Below, one piece after another: positions 57,217 to 64,000 of a stretch of 64,000 nucleotides of DNA. Positions within the stretch are counted from its first letter, which is position 1. Every line of letters begins with the position of its first letter. The notes under the pieces were generated by a model. The model did not search any database. It was given only the letters and a program-made list of their open reading frames with translations, and was not told the DNA's origin. The DNA is from DATMAM01 sp035559995. Its GTDB lineage: Bacteria > Desulfobacterota > Binatia > UBA9968. Both the position numbers and the translations under genes were made by a program. Location of the stretch: NCBI GenBank assembly GCA_035559995.1, contig DATMAM010000031.1, positions 62,001 to 126,000 on the forward strand, in the 5' to 3' direction.

Positions 57217-58950
57217 TTACTTTTTGCTCTTTAGCTTTCTTCGCTCCGCGGTTTCCGCTTCGTCGATCACCCACTCCTCCGCCAGCCGCACCATACTCTT
57301 TGGATCGCCCGTGTAGCGCACGACGACGCCGTACTCTCGCGCCGCGGCTTCGGGAGTGACATAGCCTTCGACGACATCGGCGCGCACGCGCTCCGGGTCG
57401 CGCGCAAACGGATCGCCATAGCCGCCGCCACCCGGCAGGTTCAAATGCACGACGTCGTCGGGCGAAAGATCGATCACGCTCTTCGGATTGGGCCGCTCGC
57501 CGCGCTCGAGATAAACCTCGCCGACCATGCCGGAGCCTCCTCCCCGAAGGCCGGGCGCCGGGTAGCGGCAGCGATCGACAATGGGGCTCACGCTCCAGCG
57601 GCCTTCTCCCCGGCGGGCGAACTCCGTAAGCTGCCCGAGGCCGCCCCGCCACGTGCCCGGCCCGCCGGAATCCGCGCGCAGCTCGCGCCGCCGGAGCACA
57701 ATCGGCGTGAGGTTCTCGATGACTTCAGCGGGCACGCCCGCCACGCCGCTCGGAAAACCGACGGCGCTGAGCCCGTCTTTCGTCGGCCTGGCTCCGGTGC
57801 CGCCTACCTGAAAGACCGTGATGTTAAACGGCGGATTCTCGCCGCGCCAGACGGTAAGCCATATCGGGTCCGCTCCCGGCGCGAGCAGACGGCCGGGAAG
57901 CGCGCCCGCCAGCGCGCCGAATATCGCGCTCGGAATAAAGTGGCCGACCGCCTGGCGGCTTGCGACCGGGGCGGGATCGAGCGCGTTCAGGATGCTTCCC
58001 GGCGGCGCGCTCACGTGAACCGGGCGAAAGCTCCCCTCGTTGTGCGGCACATCCGGAGAGATGGCCGCCTTGATCGCAAAGCTCGCGTAGGCGTGCGTGT
58101 AGTTGAGCACGACATTGATGCCGCGTTTGCTCTGCGGCGAGGAGCCGGCGAAATCGATGAAGATATCGTCGCCGCTCACCCGAACCGAGCAGCGAATAAC
58201 GATCGGCTCCTCGAAGCCGTCGCCCCAAGTCTCGCTTTGCCATTCGCCGTCGGGGAGCTCGCGGATGCGCGCGCGCACGGCCGCTTCCGAGCGGTTGATG
58301 ATCTCCTCCGCCACCGCGTCGATGCTTGCGAGCCCGAACTCCTCCATCAACTCCAGGAGCGCGCGGCCTCCGGTGTCGTTCGACGCCATTTGCGCGTAAA
58401 AATCGCCCACGACCTCGTCGGGCTGCCGCACGTTGGCGCGCACGATCTCGAGCAGCACCCTGTTCGGCTCGCCGCGATCCAGAAGTTTCATGATCGGGAT
58501 CCGAAGCCCTTCTTCATAGACTTCGCGCGCCTCCGCCGACAGAATCCTTCCGCCGATGTCGGCGCTGTGGCACGTGTTGGCGAACAGCGCGACGAGCCGG
58601 CCGTCCTTGAAGATCGGGGTCGTGATCGTAATGTCGTTGATTTGGCCAGCCGTCATCCACGGATCGTTGGTGATGAGCACATCCCCGGGGGCGAGCGCCG
58701 CTGGCGGATAGGCGGCGAGAAAATGGCGCATCGACGTCGCCATCGCGTTGATGTGCCCGGGCGTGCCCGTGATCGACTGCGCGATCATGCGCCCGCGCGT
58801 GTCGAAAAATCCGCAGGCGAGATCCTGGCTCTCGCGCACGATCGTGCTGAATGCCGTGCGCATGAGCGCCTCCTGCTGCTCGTTCGCGACGGCGAGGAGC
58901 CGGTTCCAGATCACCTCCAACGTGACCGGATCGAGCGCGGTTTCATTCAT
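57217..58950 (-). CDS. hyuB: Hydantoinase B / oxoprolinase beta subunit
   Basis: 577 residues from the ATG at 58950, which overlaps the hyuA stop by eight bases. It has D-P-V-T-L-E-V-I-W-N-R-L, then R-E-S-Q-D-L-A-C-G-F-F-D, I-T-N-D-P-W-M-T-A-G-Q-I-N-D (a conserved active-site stretch), and G-G-G-G-Y-G-D-P-F near the end. With HyuA it forms the ATP-dependent N-methylhydantoinase/5-oxoprolinase or, in the close family, acetone/acetophenone carboxylase. Here the substrate is open. Confidence 0.9.
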   Translation of the reverse strand: MNETALDPVTLEVIWNRLLAVANEQQEALMRTAFSTIVRESQDLACGFFDTRGRMIAQSITGTPGHINAMATSMRHFLAAYPPAALAPGDVLITNDPWMTAGQINDITITTPIFKDGRLVALFANTCHSADIGGRILSAEAREVYEEGLRIPIMKLLDRGEPNRVLLEIVRANVRQPDEVVGDFYAQMASNDTGGRALLELMEEFGLASIDAVAEEIINRSEAAVRARIRELPDGEWQSETWGDGFEEPIVIRCSVRVSGDDIFIDFAGSSPQSKRGINVVLNYTHAYASFAIKAAISPDVPHNEGSFRPVHVSAPPGSILNALDPAPVASRQAVGHFIPSAIFGALAGALPGRLLAPGADPIWLTVWRGENPPFNITVFQVGGTGARPTKDGLSAVGFPSGVAGVPAEVIENLTPIVLRRRELRADSGGPGTWRGGLGQLTEFARRGEGRWSVSPIVDRCRYPAPGLRGGGSGMVGEVYLERGERPNPKSVIDLSPDDVVHLNLPGGGGYGDPFARDPERVRADVVEGYVTPEAAAREYGVVVRYTGDPKSMVRLAEEWVIDEAETAERRKLKSKK

Positions 58951-61009
58951 CGGCGAACTCCACGATGACATTCAAAGCGTGGTCGACGCGGGCCCGCCCG
59001 CGAGCGCCGATCACGAGCGTGGATTCGCGCTCTTCCACAATCGCGGGCCCGGCCAGCCGATCCCCGGGCTTCAACGCGTATCGGTCGTACACCAAAGCGT
59101 CGATGTAGCCGCCTTCCTCTGGAAAATAGGCCGGGCGCCTTCCTTTGAGCGCCGTGCCGGCGCGCGCGGCGACCGGCGGGGAAAAATTGAGCTTCGGCGG
59201 CGGGCCGCTCGCCACGACTCGCCAGTGAATCACCTCGATTGGAACATCGGGCACCGAGCGCCCGTAAAGCGCCCGGTAGGCGTCTTCAAAGGCGGCCGTC
59301 AACGCCGGCAACTGCTTCGGCGCCAGCTCGCCGCCGGGAAGCGGGACCGAAACCTCATGGCCCTGCCCGACGTAGCGCATCTCGGCGGTGCGCTCGTAAG
59401 AGATCTCGCCGGGCGAAAGGCCGGCCCCCTGAAGTATGGCCCGCCCCTCCCCGGCCATGTCGTCCAATAGCGAGTTGGCGAGCTTCCAATCCATCTCGTC
59501 GAGCCGCTGGTAGGCGCTCCGCGCGAAATCGAACGCGAGCGGCGCGACCAGAAGGCCGAAGGTCGAGCCGACGCCGGCGCCAAAGGGCGCTATCAGGCCC
59601 GGCAGCCGCAGTATCTCGGCGACCCGGTATCCGTGCACGGGGCCGCCGCCGCCAAAAGCGTAAAGCGGCATACGCTGCGGGTTCTTGCCGCGCTCGTTTA
59701 AATGCGCGCGCGCCGCGTTCGCCATGTTTTCGTTGACGATCTGATGGATCCCCCAGGCGGTTTTCTCGACCGTAAGACCGAGCCGGCGCGCGAGATCCGA
59801 AAGCGCGCGCCGCGCCGCCGCGACATCCAGGCGCATCTTGCCGCCGAGAAAGTAGTTCGCATCGAGATAGCCGAGGACAAGGTCGGCATCCGTCACGGTC
59901 GGCTCCTTGCCCCCGCGCCCGTAGCACGCCGGACCCGGGTCCGCTTCCGCGCTCTCGGAGCCGACTTTGAGCAAGCCCATCGCGTCGACACGCGCGATGC
60001 TACCGCCGCCGGCGCCGATCTCGATCATGTCGATCACGGGCACCCGGATCGGCAAGCCGCTGCCGCGCCGGAAGCGGTAGCGGCGGTCGACCTCGAACTC
60101 ACGCGCCTTGAGCGGTCGCCCCTTTTCGATCACGCAGAGCTTGGCCGTCGTTCCGCCCATATCGAAGGAAAGGACGTCCGGATAACCCGCCAGAGAGCTC
60201 ATGCGCGCGGCGTTGAGCGCGCCCGCGGCCGGGCCCGACTCGAGCAGGCGCACGGGAAAGCGCGCCGCGGTTTCGACCGTGGCGATGCCGCCGCTTGCGA
60301 GCATAACGAAAAAGCTTCCCGCAAAACCGCACCGCTCCAGCCGTTTCTCCAATCCGTTCAGATAGGCGGCGATCCGTTCCTGAACGTAAACGTTGGCCGC
60401 CGTGGTGCTGGCGCGCTGGAACTCGCCGATCTGCGGCGCGACTTCGGAGCTGAGCGAGACGCGCACCTCAGGCGCGACCTCCGCGATGAGCGCGCGCGTG
60501 CGCTGCTCGTGAACCGGGTTGCGAAAGCTATTGAGGTAGCTGACGGCGATCGCGCGAATCCCCTTGGACCAAAGCTCGGCGGCCAATCTTCGCACGTAGT
60601 CCTCGTCCAGCGGCGCAAGCACGCTTCCGTCCGCCGCCACGCGCTCGGGAACGTCGAACCGCAGGTGCCGCGGGATGAGCGGCTGCGGAAGTTCGAGATC
60701 CAGGTCGTAAAGTTCGTAGCGGTGCTCGCGTCCGATCTCGAGCGCGTCGCGAAAGCCCGCCGTCGTCAGCAGCGCCGTCGGCGCCCCTTTGCGCTCGATC
60801 AGGGCGTTCGTCACCAGCGTCGTGCCGTGAATCAACATCCCCCGCCCGCCCAAAGACCGCTCGCTCAAAGCCGCGCTGAGCGCAGCCTCCACCGCCGCGC
60901 CCGGATCGGCCGGAGTGGTCAGCGTCTTTTCGATGATGCTCGAGCCGTCGTCGGCGACGAGGAGCAGGTCCGTAAACGTTCCGCCGATATCGATCCCCAC
61001 GCGGTACAT
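58943..61009 (-). CDS. hyuA: Hydantoinase A / oxoprolinase alpha subunit
   Basis: 688 residues from the ATG at 61009. The actin/ASKHA ATPase fold shows V-G-I-D-I-G-G-T-F-T-D-L near the start (phosphate 1), S-F-D-M-G-G-T-T-A-K-L (phosphate 2) and G-G-G-G-P-V-H-G-Y late. HyuA is the ATP-binding chain. Translation is coupled to hyuB by an ATGAATGA overlap. The long gap of 107 bases before it contains no strong terminator, so it is probably in one transcript with the upstream LLM gene. Confidence 0.92.
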   Translation of the reverse strand: MYRVGIDIGGTFTDLLLVADDGSSIIEKTLTTPADPGAAVEAALSAALSERSLGGRGMLIHGTTLVTNALIERKGAPTALLTTAGFRDALEIGREHRYELYDLDLELPQPLIPRHLRFDVPERVAADGSVLAPLDEDYVRRLAAELWSKGIRAIAVSYLNSFRNPVHEQRTRALIAEVAPEVRVSLSSEVAPQIGEFQRASTTAANVYVQERIAAYLNGLEKRLERCGFAGSFFVMLASGGIATVETAARFPVRLLESGPAAGALNAARMSSLAGYPDVLSFDMGGTTAKLCVIEKGRPLKAREFEVDRRYRFRRGSGLPIRVPVIDMIEIGAGGGSIARVDAMGLLKVGSESAEADPGPACYGRGGKEPTVTDADLVLGYLDANYFLGGKMRLDVAAARRALSDLARRLGLTVEKTAWGIHQIVNENMANAARAHLNERGKNPQRMPLYAFGGGGPVHGYRVAEILRLPGLIAPFGAGVGSTFGLLVAPLAFDFARSAYQRLDEMDWKLANSLLDDMAGEGRAILQGAGLSPGEISYERTAEMRYVGQGHEVSVPLPGGELAPKQLPALTAAFEDAYRALYGRSVPDVPIEVIHWRVVASGPPPKLNFSPPVAARAGTALKGRRPAYFPEEGGYIDALVYDRYALKPGDRLAGPAIVEERESTLVIGARGRARVDHALNVIVEFADE

Positions 61010-61116
61010 GGCGTTTGGAGTTGCAAGCTTTGAGGTCTCGAGTTTGTGGTTATCACGGCTGCATACGGACGGCAGAGCCAATCCTTGAATGCATCAGCAC
61101 GAAGCTGGAAACCTCG

Positions 61117-62127
61117 CTAGCTTTTCGCGAACAGATCCAGGAGCCGTCCTGTTTGGTTGAGCGTCGCCGGCCGCAAAAGAGGGATCTTGACGCCGGCCGC
61201 GCGGTAAAGCCGGACCCGCCGCTTTACTTCCTCGGGCGTCCCGCTCGCCGTCATCCCCTCGACGTAGGAATCGGGAACCGTCTTGATCAATGCGTCCATG
61301 CCTCCCTGCGCGTAAGCGTCCCTGAAGCGCTCCAGATCTTCCTTGCGGATGTACGGCTCGCCTACGCGCATCTTCGGCCCGGCGATAAACGGTATCTGGA
61401 CCGGATCGAATTTGGTCGCGACTTCCCAGCGCACGGCGTCGAGCGCGCTTTTGTGATCGTCCTCGACCGAGCAGTTGATGATCTGCGCGACCTCGAAATC
61501 AGCCAGGTCCCGACCCGCTTCCGCGGCGGCCTGCGCGATAATTTTCAACGCGTTTGCCGTATACTCCGGCGAGCATACCGCGTTCAAAACGACGCCGTCC
61601 GCGATCTGCCCCGCCAACCGCAGCCCGGCGGTGCTCGTCGCCGGCAGGTAGATCGGAATCCTCGCCCGCTTGGGCTTCCATCCGAGACCGACACCCTCGA
61701 GGTTGATGAACTTTCCGTTGTAGGAGACCTTCTCTCCGCGCAAAAGAAGCCTCATCACCTCGACGTACTCCTTGAGCAGCAGCGGCGGCGGCTCGCGAAA
61801 TTCGATGCCGTGCACGCGCGCGTGACTTCGCGTGCACGCGCCCGGCGCCAGCGTCATGCGCCCGTCGGTGAGCTCGTCGAGCGTCGCCAGCGTCTGCGCC
61901 ATGCAGACGGCGCTGCGCAATCCGACGATCTGCGTGGCGCCCAAGACCAACCTCTCGGTGGCCAGGCCAATCGCGGCGAGCGCTGTGACCGAGTCGCGCA
62001 TCAGCTCAATGGTCTCGGAAAAAAACGCCATTTCGTAGCCGCGTTCTTCCGCCTGCCGCATCACCCGGGCGATCTCCCTTACGTCGGTAAACCTGCCGTA
62101 GCCTAAAGCAAATCCCGTTCTTTCCAC
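61117..62127 (-). CDS. LLM-class flavin/F420-dependent oxidoreductase
   Basis: 336 residues from a GTG at 62127 (no better Met). The MER-like barrel begins G-F-A-L-G-Y and continues E-R-G-Y-E-M-A-F-F-S-E, T-L-A-T-L-D-E-L-T-D-G-R-M, P-I-Y-L-P-A-T-S-T-A-G-L-R-L-A-G-Q-I-A-D-G-V-V-L-N. It resembles F420-dependent 5,10-methylene-H4MPT-reductase-type LLM enzymes. It leads the HyuAB operon, so it may oxidise or reduce the ring before amide hydrolysis. Confidence 0.88.
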   Translation of the reverse strand: MERTGFALGYGRFTDVREIARVMRQAEERGYEMAFFSETIELMRDSVTALAAIGLATERLVLGATQIVGLRSAVCMAQTLATLDELTDGRMTLAPGACTRSHARVHGIEFREPPPLLLKEYVEVMRLLLRGEKVSYNGKFINLEGVGLGWKPKRARIPIYLPATSTAGLRLAGQIADGVVLNAVCSPEYTANALKIIAQAAAEAGRDLADFEVAQIINCSVEDDHKSALDAVRWEVATKFDPVQIPFIAGPKMRVGEPYIRKEDLERFRDAYAQGGMDALIKTVPDSYVEGMTASGTPEEVKRRVRLYRAAGVKIPLLRPATLNQTGRLLDLFAKS

Positions 62128-62295
62128 GTTTGCGCCCTCACGCTTTCTTGAACTTAGCTACGCCCAAAAGCAATCGCTGTCAAATCTGCCGCCGCGCGAG
62201 CGCCGGCCGGGAGTTTCGGCGCTGGCCTAAAATGCCCGGGTACGTTACCCTTTAGATATTTTCTGCAGCTGCGACGATTTTCCGGAGCGCAGAAG

Positions 62296-63714
62296 ATGTC
62301 TCTCTATCCGGTGAAAAGAACCAAAATCGTCTGCACGATCGGCCCGGCCAGCCAATCGGAAAAGGTCATCAGAAGCCTCATCCGGGCCGGTATGGATGTC
62401 GCCCGGCTAAACTTCAGCCACGGCGATTTTGAAACCCACCGGCGCGTGATCAAGACGATCCGCCGGGTTGCCCGCGAGCTCGACAAGCCCGTCGCGATCC
62501 TGCAGGATCTGCCCGGGCCGAAGATCCGCATCGGTCCGGTCGCCGGCGAGCGGGTGCGATTGCGGTCGGGAAAAACTTTCTCCCTGACCAGGCGCAAGCT
62601 TATCGGCAACGAACAGGCCGTTTCCGTCGAGTACAGCCGTTTTCCCCGCCTCGTAAAAAAAGGCGACTTGATTCTGTTGGGCGACGGCGAGATCGAGCTC
62701 GAGGCTCTGCGGGTTGGCGCCGACGAAGTTTATTGCAAGGTCGTGGTTGGCGGCGTTCTCGGCTCGCGCAAAGGCATCCACCTGCCGCACCGCACGATCA
62801 ATCTCCCTTCTCTGACGGAGCAGGACAAACGCGCGCTCGCCTTCGGGTTGCAAAACGGCGTGGACCTGATTGCAATCTCGTTCGTGCGCCAACCCAAGGA
62901 TATCGCATACGCGCGCGCGCACATGCGGCGCCTGGGAACCGAGCTGCCGATCATCGCCAAAATAGAAAAGCACGAAGCGCTGGAGCACATGGAAGCCATC
63001 CTGAACGAGGTGGACGGCCTCATGGTCGCGCGCGGCGACCTCGGGCTCGAGATCCCGCCGGAACGCATTCCCGCGCTGCAGAAGTTGCTGATCCGGATGG
63101 CCAACAATCGCGGCAAACCGGTGATCACCGCCACGCAAATGCTCCGTTCGATGGTGCAAAGTCCCAGGCCGACGCGCGCGGAAGTCGCCGACGTGGCAAA
63201 CGCGATCCTGGACGGCACCGACGCCCTGATGCTCTCGGAGGAGTCCGCGGTCGGAAGCTATCCCAGCCGCGCGGTCGAAACGATGGCCAAGATAGCCGTC
63301 GAAACGGAAAGGTCGCTTGAACCGCGCTACCACGTGGACAGCTTCGAGCGGACGATACCCGTCGCGATCAGCCATGCGGCCGCGAGCCTCGCCCGCGAAC
63401 TCCAGCTCAAAGCTTTTCTGGTCCCCACCAGTTCGGGGAGCACCGCGCGATTGATCGCGCGCCACAGGCCGTTGCAACCGATCCTTGCCCTGAGCCCTAA
63501 CCCGAAAACCGTGCAGAGCCTCTGCCTGGTCTGGGGCGTCTACCCGTTTCGCGTGCGCAATTATCAAACCATCGATGCCATGATCCGCCTCGCGCAGCAC
63601 AAAGCGCTCGAGCTGGGCATGGTCAAGAAGGGCGATCTGGTGGGCATCACCGCGGGCCTGCCGCTGCATCAGGCCGGAACGACCAACATGATCACGGTAA
63701 AACCGGTGGAGTGA
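62296..63714 (+). CDS. pyk: Pyruvate kinase
   Basis: 472 residues, the normal size. Domain A begins R-T-K-I-V-C-T-I-G-P-A-S and D-V-A-R-L-N-F-S-H-G. The catalytic region has A-K-I-E-K-H-E-A-L, M-V-A-R-G-D-L-G-L-E-I-P and I-T-A-T-Q-M-L-R-S-M, and the regulatory C-domain follows to N-M-I-T-V. It converts PEP and ADP to pyruvate and ATP. GGAG precedes the ATG by 11 bases. Single gene; convergent with dgkA. Confidence 0.95.
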   Translation: MSLYPVKRTKIVCTIGPASQSEKVIRSLIRAGMDVARLNFSHGDFETHRRVIKTIRRVARELDKPVAILQDLPGPKIRIGPVAGERVRLRSGKTFSLTRRKLIGNEQAVSVEYSRFPRLVKKGDLILLGDGEIELEALRVGADEVYCKVVVGGVLGSRKGIHLPHRTINLPSLTEQDKRALAFGLQNGVDLIAISFVRQPKDIAYARAHMRRLGTELPIIAKIEKHEALEHMEAILNEVDGLMVARGDLGLEIPPERIPALQKLLIRMANNRGKPVITATQMLRSMVQSPRPTRAEVADVANAILDGTDALMLSEESAVGSYPSRAVETMAKIAVETERSLEPRYHVDSFERTIPVAISHAAASLARELQLKAFLVPTSSGSTARLIARHRPLQPILALSPNPKTVQSLCLVWGVYPFRVRNYQTIDAMIRLAQHKALELGMVKKGDLVGITAGLPLHQAGTTNMITVKPVE

Positions 63715-63748
63715 GGCGGCGGTTTCATCGAAAACGGGCGCGCAGCGT

Positions 63749-64000
63749 TCAACCTGCCAAGACAAGCATCCAGACCAAACCCGCCAGGACAATGGTCAGA
63801 AAAACCGCCGCCGCGGCCATGTCCTTGGCGCGGCCGGATAGCTCGTTGGGCTCAAGCCCCACGCGGTCGAGGACCGTCTCGATGGCGGAGTTGATCATCT
63901 CAACGATCAACACAAGCAGCCAGCTGCCGATCAGCAGCGCCCGCTCGAGGCCGTTCTTTCCCAGGTAGAGCGCGAGCGGCGCTACCAAGACCAACACGAC
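63749..64000 (-). CDS. dgkA: Diacylglycerol kinase, C-terminal part
   Basis: The C-terminal 83 residues of a DgkA-type membrane kinase; the N-terminus lies beyond the window edge. Family motif V-E-M-I-N-S-A-I-E-T-V-L-D-R-V (Glu and Asn bind Mg-ATP) and the conserved A-K-D-M-A-A-A-A-V lead to the last membrane helix. It recycles diacylglycerol to phosphatidic acid. It is 34 bases from pyk, convergent. Confidence 0.9.
   Translation of the reverse strand, partial: VVLVLVAPLALYLGKNGLERALLIGSWLLVLIVEMINSAIETVLDRVGLEPNELSGRAKDMAAAAVFLTIVLAGLVWMLVLAG

Noticed and set aside
57445..61033. Two long plus-strand open frames opposite hyuB and hyuA (over 400 residues each)
   Set aside because: They are antisense shadows, Arg/His/Ala-rich, without recognisable domains; both hydantoinase chains are complete on the other strand.

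Overview
This is a GC-rich (about 60-65% by eye), densely coded 64 kb window from a free-living, metabolically versatile bacterium. It carries diderm markers: a FadL-type outer-membrane porin, many signal peptides on periplasmic solute-binding proteins, and PpiB and DegP-like proteins. Flavin-dependent LLM oxidoreductases, amidohydrolases, HyuA/HyuB, SDRs, CoA-transferases and orphan solute-binding proteins dominate the accessory content. That mix is typical of uncultivated soil or sediment lineages of the Deltaproteobacteria/Binatota/NC10/Rokubacteria type. The taxonomic placement is inference; no rRNA or tRNA gene was found. No prophage, transposase or CRISPR array was seen.

Layout. 0-4 kb: the start of a MalT/LuxR-like P-loop regulator, a FadL porin and two secreted proteins, one a parallel beta-helix. 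4.3-9.9 kb: galT-glgA (sugar nucleotide/glycogen), a membrane protein with SH3 and BON domains, and a rhodanese-ThiF sulfur-transfer E1 enzyme closed by a textbook terminator. 10-15.5 kb: a cupin/SnoaL/SDR operon, thiI, a decayed M48 peptidase gene and an SPFH/NfeD pair. 15.5-24.7 kb: one leftward array with a YvlD-like membrane protein, a dihydroxyphthalate-decarboxylase-like binding protein, mocA, an ABC ATPase, a fused two-domain permease and four consecutive paralogous binding proteins. 25-26.9 kb: a divergent SDR and amidohydrolase. 27-33.2 kb: a truncated nucleotidyltransferase, a 3-HAO/PqqC-like/NMT1-like operon and ravA-viaA. 33-47 kb: a Cys-less Asp/Glu racemase-fold protein, a Deg-type protease, asparaginase, a CoA-transferase pair, Mug glycosylase, an LLM enzyme, hydrolases, PlsC, and a cdaA-amidohydrolase-ggt operon in which CdaA and CdaR are fused. 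47-56 kb: a second 3-HAO, a LOG-like protein, an amino-acid-type binding protein, an hsdM remnant, a NadD-like gene with adenine deaminase, an MFS exporter, an orphan ABC ATPase and an MBL protein. 56-64 kb: a truncated Nudix gene, an SDR/HyuB/HyuA/LLM operon, pyruvate kinase and the end of dgkA.

Most distinctive candidate system: the 15.5-26.9 kb divergent module. One importer core (permease plus ATPase) is preceded by four tandem binding-protein paralogs that all keep an unusual C-x-x-C-Y-S-H-H motif. Two of them carry an extra C-Y-C near the mature N-terminus, where the other two have F-Y-G. The array diverges from SDR and amidohydrolase genes across a region with three alternating ATTGAYCC half-sites. 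I infer a receptor-diversified uptake and catabolism unit for a family of related ligands, possibly metal- or thiol-linked.

Genome decay is also visible. Four genes are broken (M48 peptidase, MNT-type nucleotidyltransferase, hsdM, Nudix). Three of the four lie within about 200 bp of copies of one REP-like palindromic element, which suggests that element marks sites of rearrangement here.
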